A stretch of DNA of 64,000 bases. Source: Beroe ovata (taxonomy: Eukaryota > Ctenophora > Nuda > Beroida > Beroidae). The DNA is taken from positions 5,798 to 69,797 of the forward strand of contig CAMPET010000046.1 in NCBI GenBank assembly GCA_946803715.1. Reading direction: 5' to 3'. This document shows positions 12,518 to 31,900 of this stretch, in pieces. Position 1 is the stretch's first letter, and each line of letters begins with the position of its first letter. The notes under the pieces are model-generated. The model ran no database searches and had not been told where the DNA came from. It saw only the letters and a program-made list of their open reading frames with translations. The position numbers were made by a program, and so were the translations under genes.

Positions 12518-12780
12518 ACGGTGGAGGGGTGTGTTCGTGTGTGAATCTAGGTTATAAAAGTAACTCAGACTATTCATGATCCGTTCCGGCATTCGGCAAT
12601 TCGAATGCGTTGTACTGTTCCGAATATATTGAGATTTTTGGAGTTCTTTGAAGTTTTTGAATGCCAGAAATTTTATTCTACCGATTGATTTCGTAATGTC
12701 AATTGCCACATTCTGCAAAAGTGTATATAAAAGCGTTTCACTAATTATCATAAAAACTCATGCTAATAGCTAATTAAAAA

Positions 12781-12786
12781 TTTATT
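12781..12786 (-). terminator. Polyadenylation signal AATAAA (N4BP2)
   Basis: AATAAA on the minus strand about 68 bp after the N4BP2 stop codon. The convergent plus-strand gene stops at 12517, so the two 3' ends share this 336-bp gap. Confidence 0.55.
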
Positions 12787-12853
12787 AAGTTCCTAATACC
12801 GCAACTACTTTAAATCTAATATGTTATTTACCGATGATTCCTAAGCGGGATCT

Positions 12854-15800
12854 TCATTTGAAGCGCAGTTTGTATCCATCAGCTTCTTCTTGATATCTGT
12901 AAGAAGGATTAGATACTAAGATGTGGTGTCTCTACTTTTATCTATCTCTAATTCTAACTTACTCTAAATTTCACGTTTTGGTTTTAATATCACTTCCACC
13001 AGCATCACTCGATTTCCAGTGACCATGACGGTACTCTTTGATCTAAATCAGATACACGATCAGGCAACAAGCACTTTCTGCGCGCGCACGCATGTTTTGT
13101 CATTATTTTGACTCTCGAAGTGCGCTAACAGTTTTGCTTTTAATAAGGTAACATCATAATTTGCTTCTCTAGTCGAATCCAGTGATAGTACTTACTATAA
13201 CGTAGATCGTTATGTGGTTTAAAACACCGCATTTTCACAGTATAACATTGGCCAATAATGAGAAATTAATGCAATTATAATGAATCTCTCAGTCATCTCG
13301 TCGATGATAGTATGTCTGGATAACTAAGTTTATCAATGCCATGATGACTCACAACTCAGACTGAACAATGCGTGTTTCTATGAATGATGGCATGACGTAT
13401 TCTTGTAGAGGCACCAAAACTACGAATTAATAACAACTCAGATAACAATTCATTAGAGGGAATTCCCCCCCCCCACCGAATTCCCGCCCTACATTTCACC
13501 TAGTTACAACAAACTCACTGTATCCGGTGCTCCTCCAGCAATGTCCTGACTCCGTGTTTGAGTCTGGGTACACCGCCCGCGCTGTGCAGGCCTTTGCCCG
13601 TTATGAGGGTCACCGTGCGCGGGAAATCCACGTCTATACCTGGGAGTGGGATTTAATCAGAGGCGGGAATCGGGTTGTATATTATACACGACACTCCGTG
13701 ATACGCCATAGTTGAGCTCAAATGGTTAAACATGGCAAATGTGGCAAATATACAGTCCGCCGACCTACAGTTGTGCCCCAAATGTGGCATGGAAAGAACT
13801 AACCGATCATACGCCTGGAGCGGTTGATGAGTTGAGTAACGAGGAACTTGCTCTGAGCTAGCGTATACCCGTGCAGATCAACTATAGTGTTCTTCTTCAG
13901 ATCTCTTAGACTGGGGCATGTGGTGAAAGATAAATAAAAAGTAAGTCATTAAGTATGAGGCGGTTTTGTGTTAGAAACTGCTGTAGAAGCTGACTTTCAA
14001 TCATGGTGCCTACCGGGCTTTAACAACTGTCCTGTCAAATTGTTCCATTTCAGCAGTCTTAGCAAGCTCTCTATACTTCGCACCCTGTGATAGGTCAATA
14101 TCATGTAAAATAACAGTATCATGCCATGATATGAGATCGTGTGTTTCTAGAGTGTGACCAATTAGAGTGTGACTAATTAGAGTGTGACCAATTAGTAATT
14201 GGTTAAAACTTAAACTCTAGAAACACACAGGTATTTGGCAATTACCTGTTTAGCGTAGTGAGCAGCGACTAAATGCTGTTTCTTTGAATGCCAAAGTTTA
14301 GCTTGTTCTATGTTATGTCTCGAATGAGCTCGACACGCTTCCGCCTTTTCAGTAACATTTGCTGCAAAAATAAACATTTTCATCGTACAGAGGTATTATT
14401 GACGAGGAGAAATATCATCTACAAAACTATTTCTTTGCGTTTCCCTACCTGGTGAAATGAAGAAATCATCTATACTGGTGCCTCTACAGGCTCCAGACAC
14501 GCTATTGTAAGACTGTATCGAGGGGTTTGAGTCATATCTCTTTCTTTGCGGTGGAGTTTCAATACGTGTACTGTACAGTAATTCTTCGTCTTGCTGATAA
14601 TAGTAGACCCAGGCATGAGATAGAAAAGAGGGGATTGAATATGAGATCAACGATTGTTGTCTTACCATATGTTTGAGGTGAACACTGTCAGTCTTCAACG
14701 CGTTCAATGCTCTCTGCAGATCATTTCTGAAACACATTACAGTTATTGATTGATCATTCCTTTGTTTTGAATCTGATATCGGCTCAGAGAACTCACCCGC
14801 AAGACGTTAGAACATCGTCAAGAAATGATTCATCTATCCCTGGATATGCCTGCGCAAGCTTCTTGAGTTTTCCCCTCTGCTTCGGTAGCTGAAAACCGCG
14901 TTTCTTAATAAACAAAATGCTCGCTTAACAACATATCATCTATGACTTCATCTAATCTGTGACCACGGTTCAAACTCCATAGTAACCAACCCCGCTTTGG
15001 TAGCTCACTATATCCCTGAATGGCACTGCACTTTGATTCGGCACTAGAGGTGGTGGCTTGCACACAGCAACGTCCACTTTCTTTGCTTTTTCCTTTCCTG
15101 TTATACAAGATGGAGTACAAGGGCTGGTGTTTAGGAGTAGAATAAGACGCAATTGTTCCCCAACAATGCGACAGACAATGTAGTGTGTAGTTCATGATGA
15201 TACTGGTGTAGTGTTCGTTTTACAAGTCGATGGTTTGATTAGATGTATCCAATTTCGCCAAACGCGCGCGTACGGATGCGCGTGCCACTGTGCTGAATTC
15301 CAACAAAATTATCGCCGCGTGTTCCGCAAAATACGCGTACACGTGCATCTTCAGTAACTGCTCACCTCGAGTTCTTCGTTTTGTTTTGCCGGCTGCTGCA
15401 GCATTTGCAAACTGAAATGCAGAAAGGTGACGTGAGCCAAACGTTGATTGAGTAAGCCTACATGGATTTAGTCTCGAATGTGACTCACATATAGAGCAGC
15501 GTGTAGCGAAGCAGCTAATTCAGTGTTCACTGGAATTGTCATACTTTTGTTTGTATCAATACCTGGAGTGAAGCAGGTTTATGATAATCAGATAACCGAC
15601 ATCAAACTTTTGTGAGAAATATAAATGAACATAACTATGTACGTACCAACTATGGTTCCGTATAACTGCGTGAGCGTTGCCACAAGTTTTGGAGGCAAAG
15701 TTAGCTTGGCAACTTCTGTCCCAGCGTTGCTGTGCGCTGCGCTACTGGACATAGGGACATCTTGTCCACTCGTCTGTCCAGTTATTTCCTCGTTGTCTGA

Positions 15801-18800
15801 TGTCACAGGTGACGCTTCCTCCCCACTCAACAAACTTCTGAGACACAAACATCAGATAAATCAATCGAAATGGCAGTTATAAAAGTGACAAAATATGCGG
15901 TGGTCAATTCACTCACTTCAGCGAGGGTGGCTCGAATATCGGCAGCTTGGAAACTGTTTCCTTGTCAGCATTTCGCGCGGATTCGTCAGCTAATTCTTTT
16001 AGACTATCCTTTAAAACGGAGAAATACTTTATTACGTTTTCCGATTCGAGGGAAACGTGTCAAGATGCGACAAAGTTATTATTCAATTCTTCGCTTACTT
16101 TCAATAGCAGACTTTCGAGGACTTCATCTTTATCCCAGTCGCATTCTTCAAGAGCAGAAATGATGGACTTCCTTCTATTGTTACCTGTGAAAAGTTATGA
16201 AGGGTTAAATTTCTTCGAACATCATTGAGAATGATCTTCGAGGATTGATAAAGAAACAGCCGATTTGTAATCGGACAAAACGTCTTCAGGACAGTAATGA
16301 ACAAGTACAACTTTGGGCACTGACCCTTGATCCCCTAATTACACTCACTTATTACACTCACTAATTACACTCACTAATTACACTCACCGAAAATACACTC
16401 GACTTCCTCCACAGCAAGCAGCTGGTCCGGAGTGAGAACAGTCTCTTGATACATCTCGCCTCCTTCTTCATCAACAAATCTGTTCTCATTCTCGGATTCT
16501 TCTGCTTCTTTTGGTCCAGCTCCCTCTGTTAGATCTTCATCTTTCTCATCCAAATTTCCAAAATTTGTTTCTTCTTCGAGCTCTGACTTTTCCACATGCT
16601 TGACCAAACTTTCCACTAGGAAATAACTCTCATCAAGTGTGTCGATAACTCTAAGCTGTATGCAATCACATCTAGGATAAGGTTATATCTTACTTCCTCC
16701 CACAGGCAGTCCAACTTTCTCCCGTCCAACATCAGCGTAACACTGCCACACCTTCTTCCCAACCTTGTGAACCTGTTTGTTCACTGGACTCGGCAGTTTG
16801 TTGGAACCTGTCTCGGTCAGGACTGGTTCTGGCGGTTCTGGAAGAGCAGTCCAACTTCTTACAGGAGGAAGACTGTTGGCAGTCTTCACTGCTGCCTAAA
16901 GATAATGGGCATTTGATCAGTCAAATTTGTGATTTTATAATCAAAGCTCTTATAATTAATTAGTGGAAAAAGGGAGAATTGCGCGGATAGGGCAAACTTT
17001 TCTAAGGCAAAGTGTCATAATCGCCGACAAACTCTACATACCCAGTATGCCGCGGAGTTGTGGTATGACATGAGAAGTTGAGACCGGAGTTTTGACTTGC
17101 AGATGTTCTTTAACGATTCCATCTTTGACACGTAACGAAGTACCGGCGAAACTCTCGCAATCTGAGAACTTGTCTCAGATTCTGGCAATGAACAGGATTT
17201 GGACTTACTGCTCTCATCGTCGATCGCTTTCGTGTTGCTATCTATATCTTGATTTCTAACAAAGATATCTCGGTCTACAGCCTGATTTCTCTGTAGTTGC
17301 AGTCCTCTACTTTGCGTAGCAGGATCGTATGACGTGACTCTGTCATCACAGCACCATGATGACAATTGCTTGACACTCGCCTGCCTCAGTTGCTGAAGAT
17401 CGATGACATCAGTCATTTCACTGTCAACCTCGCCGTTGTTTTGAAGCTCCAAATTCCGGAGGAGATCATCCTCCAGGTCGCGGTCTGCCTTTTCCGCCAT
17501 CCATGTTGCCATATCCTGGTCCCATTCGGCGACCTCTTTTTCACTGATCAGTACATCGCTGCAGTCTCCACCATTTTCCCCATCAACTATTGGTCTGGAC
17601 GACTCTCCATGATTATTGATATTCCCCAAATAAGTAAGCCCAGATCCCCTTTTGAAACCCCTGTTCCCTCGACGTTTTTCAGTTAAAACCTTGGGACTCC
17701 TACTGTTGTTATTGTAATCTCGATAGTTACTACACTCCGGGTGTTGAGTCTGTGACGTCATTTTCATGGCAGGAGCCTTGTCACCATTGGTCTCATCTGA
17801 GGACTCTGATGAGACAGTGTATGGTACGAGAGGCGATGACTTGGGAATAGGAGAAGATGCATGGTCTGACATAAAGTGAGAGTTCTTCTCGTTACGCATG
17901 AATTCTCCTGGTTTAAGTTCACGCTGTTTAGGTTGATATCCCTTGCCAATGACTTTCTCAACAGTCGGATTCTTCTCATAACGTTTCAGTGCTGCAACTA
18001 GCTGAGCCTTACTCAGACCATGCTTAGATTTTCTGAAACAGATCAATTGGAATGTGAGGTTGAACCATACCAAGATTTGAATCGAAAGCGATACTATCAT
18101 ACATACTTGTACAGGATATTGACTTTGAATTTCCAGTTAGTTGGTGGTTCGATAAAGTAGCAGTTGTAACCATTCTCGACGCCCTAAAATACGGACATAC
18201 AGGGTGTGTGAGACATTCTATCAGAGTTACAAATAACCATAAATAGTTTGGTCTTTTTCAATTATATTTCAAAATCTTTACCGCAATGACATATGGCCTC
18301 ATCTCCCAAAATTGAGTGTTTGTATTGTCCACAATGACTGGAGAAATCCCTCTATGGAGTGCATCTTCAACTGTAACAGAGTGAAAGGTATCAAAAGTAC
18401 CCACAAGCTATATATTATGCTGCTTCATTAAAGCCAGCAAGACCAATTGATTTTGTATCTTGTTCATACCCCTCTTTCTATTCCAGCTGTGGGCAACATC
18501 CAGGTCTGCTTGAACAAATCTATATCTGATGAAATACAGATAAAGTATCATATCATGAAATAAACTGTCTTTTCAAAAGATTAAGATTATTAGAAGGAAA
18601 ACATACTCATTGGCTTCATTGAGCATGAAGAACTCATCAGTTGAGAAGATTTTTCCAGAGCCAATGTCATCAATTATCTTTCTGAAAATAACCACAGACA
18701 TCAGCTACAATGTTACAAAAATATCACTACATCCCAAGGAAAAGCATCTATTACTGAACCTTCAATCTTTAATAGGAAGCTAACTCACTTTGCATAGGTA

Positions 18801-19320
18801 CTTTTTCCACTCCCAGATAACCCCCTCATGATATACAGGGCTTTTCTATCATTGTACCCTGAATAATGGTATGATAAAGGAATTGGCATTGGTGCTGAAC
18901 ACAGTTACTCTCATGTGTGTTTCAATAGACAATAGTCAGCTATTCTTTTAGAATCAGAATAGTGTTACCTGGGATTTTAACAGGCTGATGATAGACCCTT
19001 CTATCACTGGCATTATTTGGATTTCTCAAAGGCTTAATTCTTCCACTGTCTTGTTTGGATATTTGTGAGGAAAGCGCACCACTCTGTAATTGAAGAAGAA
19101 CTTGCTCTGTGTCCTTTACTGAGGTGTTATAAGTTCACTATTTGTAGCATCAACTAAAACACCTATCATCCTATATTTGAAGTCCTTTTCTTCCATATAA
19201 TCATGAAGCTCATCACTCACCATGACCATGCATATCATGATAAACTCCAAAGATAACATCTTCATCAAGTTTTCCATGGAATTTATATACTAAATCTTGA
19301 AGGGAGATATTGCTTGCCAT
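12854..19320 (-). CDS. N4BP2: NEDD4-binding protein 2 orthologue (P-loop kinase, CUE, Smr)
   Basis: Twenty-four exons join in phase to 1133 residues: 19320-19221, 19118-18969, 18894-18789, 18681-18607, 18525-18470, 18370-18282, 18183-18107, 18032-17042, 16895-16694, 16615-16388, 16184-16099, 16008-15917, 15837-15647, 15562-15489, 15411-15366, 15097-15009, 14888-14797, 14726-14666, 14593-14449, 14361-14246, 14084-14014, 13904-13804, 13639-13519, 12896-12854. Domains: N-terminal CUE (about 6-50); polynucleotide-kinase-like AAA_33 with Walker A GLSGSGKST (108-116), IVDNTN and KHGLSKAQL; a long disordered linker; CUE-like segments at about 680-720 and 890-928 (LKKLAQAYPGIDESFLDDVL); DUF1771 (about 984-1045); C-terminal Smr with VDLHG and TGKGLHSAGG. 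In the family the Smr domain is linked to nucleic-acid nicking or binding, the kinase-like domain to 5'-OH polynucleotides, and CUE to ubiquitin. Domain order matches vertebrate N4BP2. The 46-bp exon 15366-15411 is the weakest call. Confidence 0.95.
14140..14228. repeat. Intronic hairpin with tandem core
   Basis: Arms TGTGTTTCTAGAG and CTCTAGAAACACA enclose three copies of ATTAGAGTGTGACCA. The structure sits in the intron just 3' of the DUF1771 exon of N4BP2. Confidence 0.8.
16336..16387. repeat. Tandem repeat ending at a splice donor
   Basis: Four copies of a 12-13-bp AATTACACTCACT unit. On the coding strand each contains GTGAGTGTAAT, a copy of the real donor of exon 16388-16615. The array therefore presents several donor-like sites in a row. 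Confidence 0.8.
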
Positions 19321-19801
19321 ACTTAGAGCTACAGTTGGAAGAGATGATAAATTTAGTCAGAAAACTATGTCAGATATCATGTATTCTATTTATAGCTTAT
19401 AGTACACCAACTATGTAACCAATGAATGTATTCATGGTGTAAATTCAAAATTAGTGGTCATTATCATTTCCAAATATTATTTGTATTTGGAGAATTGCGC
19501 AAGTGAGGATATACTGCATTGAAGAATTACTGTGCTAGGTGATTGAAGCCTCAATGTCAGATAATAACCACATATAATTTTGCTTTAATATGATCTCAAA
19601 GCAAATAAAGTAGCATTGAGCCATTATAACAAATTAAATTCTTTTTTGCGATCTATCATAAAATATTAAAATAAGATAACAAGTTTTTTTAAAAAATCCC
19701 TTGCCAGGGATAAAATCCCGCCAGCAAGGGTAGGGTGAAATCCTACAAACTCTATAATCTTACGCCATTGCATGTGCGCGGTGCGACGCGTCGCGCGAAT
19801 A
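19321..19801. other. No gene seen; between N4BP2 and repeat cluster
   Basis: Upstream of the N4BP2 start. A TC-rich acceptor-like stretch ends in AG eight bases before the ATG. Nothing else was recognised. Confidence 0.5.
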
Positions 19802-19920
19802 TGTGCACACGTTGCGCGCCCCTGTTCTACTCAGTGAACTGAAAAGTCGTAGAAAAGTCGTAGAAAGACCACGGAGACGCGCAGCGCGCGCGGAGTATTT
19901 GGGTCACGCAGCGCGGGAAC
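19802..19920 (+). repeat. Dispersed CG-rich hairpin repeat, copy 2
   Basis: Reverse complement of the 7303-7410 element. It includes a local duplication of the GTCGTAGAAA segment. Confidence 0.85.
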
Positions 19921-20008
19921 ACGCGAATAATAAAATAAAGCTTTCAAATTCGAAATGATGGAAATCAAAAATTGGGTATTGCAATTGCATTGCCAGATAT
20001 TATCTGTC

Positions 20009-20137
20009 TTGTCAGATTTTATCTGACCTCAGTTTCTCGCGCGCGGCGCGCGCGCCTTCATCGCCTTCATGTTTCGGCCTTCATGTTTCGGCCTTCGATG
20101 AAGGCGCGCGAGAAACAGGTCAGGTAACATCTGACAA
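20009..20137. mobile_element. MITE, TTGTCAG family, copy B
   Basis: A 129-bp element with terminal inverted repeats TTGTCAGATTT/ATCTGACAA and an internal duplication of TTCATGTTTCGGCC. It is flanked by TATCTGTC on both sides (one extra T on the right). Confidence 0.85.
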
Positions 20138-20190
20138 TTATCTGTCCACTGGATACGCGCCGCGCGTGCACTTCTTATTCATCATTTAGC

Positions 20191-20302
20191 TTGTCAGATG
20201 TTACCTGACCTGTTTCTCGCGCGAGCGCGCCTTCATCGAAGGCCTTCGATCGAAGGCGCGCGCGCCGCGCGCGAGAAACTGAGGTCAGATAAAATCTGAC
20301 AA
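20191..20302. mobile_element. MITE, TTGTCAG family, copy C with exact 8-bp duplication
   Basis: Same element as copy B in opposite orientation, 53 bp downstream. It is flanked by an exact 8-bp repeat, CATTTAGC, at 20183-20190 and 20303-20310. An 8-bp target duplication is the hallmark of hAT-type transposition. No transposase is encoded. Confidence 0.9.
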
Positions 20303-20828
20303 CATTTAGCTTCATTACTTGATCAACAATAATCATTATTGGCTATTTTTGGATAATTTGATTCTAATTCTTGATAATCTAACCAGTTTCCATTTTAAAA
20401 AGGATAGTTTCAATATCATTTATTTATTAAAAAATGATGGGTATTTGGAGTTCATAATGCTGTATTTTAATAGTTTACAGTTTATTCACTAAAATTCCTG
20501 TCATTAATGCTCATAGATTGCTGGCAATGATTAATTGAATTGAATTGAATTATATATTTTACAGCACAATAATCAAAATATATATTTTGTTTGGTTATAA
20601 ACGACATCACTTTTAGTTGTAGATTCAACATTATAGATGGTGAGACAATTGACTCAGTCAATTCACAATCGAATGACTTGATTTATACATGTGTCTATTA
20701 ATGTGTTGTTGAACATGCCAGGATTTTACTTCTTGCCATTTTCTATTAGGGAAATTGGCATATGATATTATTATAGACTCATTTTGGACTTAATAACACT
20801 CAATTTAGGGGAGCCTCAAGGGTAGTGT

Positions 20829-27198
<6,370 letters not shown>

Positions 27199-28907
27199 GT
27201 TGTTCGAACGTTGCACGTGGCGCAAAAACTTGCGCGCGTAAGGGACGTGCAACGTGTGCACGTGCTAGATGCTTAGATGCATGTTGAGTCAGTCTCTCAC
27301 GTCTATGTCTCGGTATGTGTCGACGACTGATTCAGGTGGGAGAGAATTGAGAACATCACGATCACCGAACTTAAGGTTGCTAAAAACTTGATGTAGAAAA
27401 GTCTTATATTGGGGATTTGGATTGTTGAATTTCTCGGGCCGGGTTGCTTTGTGAACTTAATATGGTGTTGTTGTTGTTGTTGTTGCTGTTAAGAACTTGT
27501 AGTTGTACACAGTTTTGATGCCTCGTTTCGGGTTTTATAGTGAAGCGTGTGTTAATGACGTTTAAATGATTCCTATATTGATCAACAATCTTCATGTAAA
27601 TGGACTTGTTGGTCCTCGATATTATAAATCAATCATTGAAATCGATCTAATTTATCCATTATCACAATATCACCCACATATCAAGTTTAACTTTATCAGT
27701 CACTTCAACTCCACCAGTGTATTTAATTTGAGAATTGTATTTTGAAATTGATGGATTAAATTGATGGATAGAAGTGATTAAATAATTAATTAGAGCGTAT
27801 CAAAATGAATTAATGAGCTAAATAGAGATTATGTAATTGTGAAGAGAGATATTTAGATCGAATTTTCATGTTTTAAGTCCGTAGTACAGGTGGTGTTCTG
27901 TAGTACAGTTGCTGTTGAGTGTTGATATTGATAATGATACTGCAGAGGGAATAATTTGTAATTGATGAAAGTCTTGTGATACAATGTTGAATGTATCACG
28001 CGACTTTCACCAATTACAGAGAAACAGTGGTCAGTGGCAAGTAATGCAATACAACGTGCTGTTGGCAGCTATTGCCTCACAACCTCATTTTGGTATGGTT
28101 ATGATTTGAAATTGTATTTGTAATTCATAATCTAATTTTGCTATCCACAAGTTGATGTGTTTCGGTTTAAAACTTTATGACACATGTTCCACTTCCACTA
28201 TCAGAATGCGGAAGTCTGTTCACTGTCTTCAGCTTCTTGGACACATATTGACAGACGATCATATTAGACCTCAGGACGCGATCACAGCTGTGACCGTCCC
28301 CAGCCTTTGGCAATGTGGCCGTGACGCGCCTATTCATATTATTGAACATACACACGTAATTTTGATGGTATGTAACACTGTAATCATGCGTTAGTGGCTA
28401 GTACTACTTTCAGACAATAATTTAATTCAAAATCAGGAAAAGACAAGATTTTATCATGAAAATAATCAGGTATCAGTTAACACATGACAGCTCCAATTCA
28501 CCACACATGATGATGCCAGTCAAGTAACATAATAAGCTTATTGCATTGGAACATATTTATTAAATTGTAATATTTTACATTGATAACAATCTATAACCCA
28601 ATCTGAAAATTATACTACTCCTAACCGTGCATCGTCATTCGGGTTCAAACTTCTGGCCATTATTGATCCTGATCAATGTCCACAGAGCAATAGGACTCAA
28701 AAGTTTAGCCATATTATTAGTAAACTGCCATAGTTTATAATAGGGTTAGTAGGGAACAGCTCTTCAAAACACTCAAGGTATATACAGGAATCTGAATCAT
28801 TGAACCTGGACCAATGATCCAAATTGCGACTGCATATCTTTAAATTAAACTCTAATTAATCCAATTTCTACTTCAATGTGTCAGGTAATTACTAGTAATA
28901 ATACTTT
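27199..28907. other. No gene seen; 3' flanks of PI4K2 and TRAM
   Basis: Intergenic stretch between two convergent 3' ends. It holds a (GTT)n run at 27464-27489, a hairpin at 27958-28017 and a minus-strand AATAAA at about 28556-28561 that could serve TRAM. No exon was supported. Confidence 0.55.
27958..28017. repeat. 60-bp hairpin
   Basis: GTAATTG-ATGAAAGTC-TTGTGATACA pairs with TGTATCAC-GCGACTTTCA-CCAATTAC around an 8-base loop with few mismatches. Size and shape fit a pre-miRNA-like stem-loop or a short foldback element. Confidence 0.75.
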
Positions 28908-31900
28908 CTAGTCCTCCTTGAGTTCATTTTCCTTTGCTGCCCGTTTCTCTGCCCTCATTTTCTTAGCTTCCTTGTTCGCTTCTTTCCTGTTGGAATCTCG
29001 TATATATTATCCGGTTTCACGATTGAAAAAAAGGGTGAACGAACGCGATTAAGCCGCATAGGGATAGAGGGAGGGGAGAATATGAGAATGTTATAAATAT
29101 GCGATGATGAAGCTCCTCAAGAGAGCAAAAGTTGAATGGATTCTTTTCGTCACGTTGTAGCGCAGAAAAGACAAATTTCTGTAGACAGCTGCAACACGCA
29201 TACTGCCCGCAGTTTCTCAGCATCATAATAAGAAAGTGTACACAATTTAGTGGGAAAATGAGGACCACTCTTGTAATTTTACCTCTGTTGCCAGAAGTTA
29301 TCTGCCTTCTTCTGAGCTAGCTCAACCTCCTTGGCTTGGTGTCTCCAACTGAGGACTGTCTGAACGAATTTCCAGCCGAGATACAGCTGCATGCCAAGCA
29401 GCACCACCAATACGCACGTGCTGAAACACGGATGAGTTGAAATTTGAGCGAAAGGAAGGGTTAAAAGTACGCTTTACTGTACTGAGAATGAAAAAGGGCT
29501 GATTTTACAGAAATTTACACACCAGGATAGGAATCTAATCTGGGAGATCTCGTCAGGTGTTTTGCTTCTCAGTTTGAAGAAAGTTACGACTGTTAGCACA
29601 GCAATCGCATTGCGGGCAATGATAAACGCCACTGACCATAACCTGGAATAACAGAGGCGTTGCTGATTTAACATTTCGATACCACCGATAATCGAGAATA
29701 AGAAGTAGGTATCAAAGTTCACCTGTATAGTGGTTTAGAAAGTTCCTCTTTGCCTGAACTCTCGACAACATCAGAAAGCGCTTTGAGAACTTCTGTAGCA
29801 CAGTGAATCGCAAGAACAATTGTGGCAGGGTACACCAGTCTGAGATTTCGGAATAAAAAGTGAGATTTTGGAAGCAATTTCGATCGATTTGAGAAGTAAT
29901 TTCGATCGATCTTTCCATTATTAGCAGGATAATGAGGATTGCGTGCAGATTTAACCAGAAATCTCGGTTATGATTGATGTTCGGGTCAATATCTATGACG
30001 TATGCGACATGGCAAGCAATCAAATGTCTCTTTGTCTTTTGCAAAGGTAAAGGTGACGTCGATTGTGATTTATTGCACAATAGCATAGCATTCAGACCGC
30101 GAGAAAGCAACAAAATTGCAAAAAATTTGCGCGTGATCCGCTTGAATAGTATCGAAGTTTCTCTCCGCGCGTTACGCAAACACAACCAAAAAGACACGTG
30201 TAAATTGGTGGCTATGTATCCGGTTCTGTTGGTGACGTTTCAAATCAGATTCAGGGTTCTTGTCGTGGTCCAACAGTTAAAGTGGATATTGGGTGATATG
30301 AACAAGTTATTGACTTCCAGCATGAACTAGGATGCCTGCTACTTTCCCACTCTAACTTTCATTAACCAGCCTTATCTACGAGAGTTGGGCATTCAAATCA
30401 TCGACAACCAGTGCCAGTTAGCTTAAATAACTGAACTAAGAAGCCTATTAACAAGAAGTAGTAGCGATACATTCACTTCGACATACGGTAGTATTCTGGC
30501 AAATTTTCAATAAGCGAATCCTGGAATAACTGTAGGGCAAGAAACCTTTGAAGGATGTAAATAATGATAACTGTCAATTGTTAATTCCGAATTCCCAATC
30601 CTTCCTCCATGATGCCAGGTTTATAGCGTTTGGTGCAGGAAATGAGAACGCGCACAGCAATAATGAACATTCATTCCCACGAAAATGAATTAACATGTGT
30701 TAGCATAACATGCATAGGTAATTACGAATGTATAATATTCCTGCATTATTTGTTGTCTTCGTTAACACCATAGAAGCTTGACGAATTCCGTAAATTTAAG
30801 GTCAAAACCAACACGAACTGGAATAAGAACTTTGTTATACTTACCCAGTAAGATAAGCCCCTGTGATTGGAATCAGGTATGCTGTGTAACCAATGATACG
30901 GTCAGGCATTTCTTCCTGTAATAGAACTTAGTCAGAAATAGAACTTTGTCATGAATAGAGGTCGGAGTTATGTGAAGATGAAAGAATGGTGCCAAAGTGA
31001 CGAGTTGGTGTCATGATTCAACAACACTGTCCGGGCATAGTGGTGGCTGGTGGAGGTTTCCACTGAGTTCTAATAATGTGCTACCGTGTAATCTAGTGGT
31101 TACCATAGCAACAACTAACCGATTTCACCCTCATGAAGTACATCTCGGGGAATTGGTGCACTACAAACGAAATGACGAGAATCCAGTAGAATTTGATCAG
31201 CATCGGCATCTCATCGCATGGTGTCATCTCCCAGATGCTACCAATGTTCAACAGTACGTTCTCCTGGGGATGAATTCGTTCATGAGGATAAAGTGGTGTC
31301 ACAAATGGTGGCACAAGGTCTGAGTCATTGGTTGAACGTAATTCAAATGTGATTGTAATATGATGATCTCGAAGTGATACCAATGTTTCCTATTTAGAAT
31401 GAGCAATCAGCAGCGACTAACAGGTTTTAGGTTGCATAACTGCAAAATCGAATGAACTAACTTGTAAAAAGACATATACACCACCAACAACAATGGCAAG
31501 GTGGAATGGCATTGTGCTTCCTTGTGCCATAAACTCTGACATTCTTGTCTTGCTGAGATGTAGCCTTCTTCCTATTTTCTGGAATAAAACACAAGTTTGA
31601 CCTCAATACTCTTCAATCCACAACAAAAATTAGGATTGAAAACAAATCTTGATACCTTTAGGTAACTATAAACCTACTATTCCATCTTCGGAATCAAATA
31701 CAAAGGATTGAAAAATCATTTTAATTTTTCACCTCCCAGAAGTATTCATTCTCAACAGCATGGAAAGCGATGCATGTGAGAGCGTAAAACAGAACCATAC
31801 AGATGTCTGCTCTGCCAACAGAGTAGAGGGGTTTGGTATCTGAAAACCAGATTGTTATCCATCGACAGGTGCTGACTCGCAGTCATCATAACGAAAAACT

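Noticed and set aside
14905-15095. Alternative N4BP2 frame reading SLNRGHRLDEVIDDML to a stop, resembling a Smr start
   Set aside because: It is out of phase with both neighbours. The other frame ends at a GTGAGC donor in phase with the CUE exon, and the real Smr domain (VDLHG) is found downstream at 13804-13904.
29712-30197. Minus-strand 161-residue frame between TRAM exons
   Set aside because: TRAM exons on both sides join in exact phase without it, and the protein has no family resemblance. It is intron reading through one real exon.
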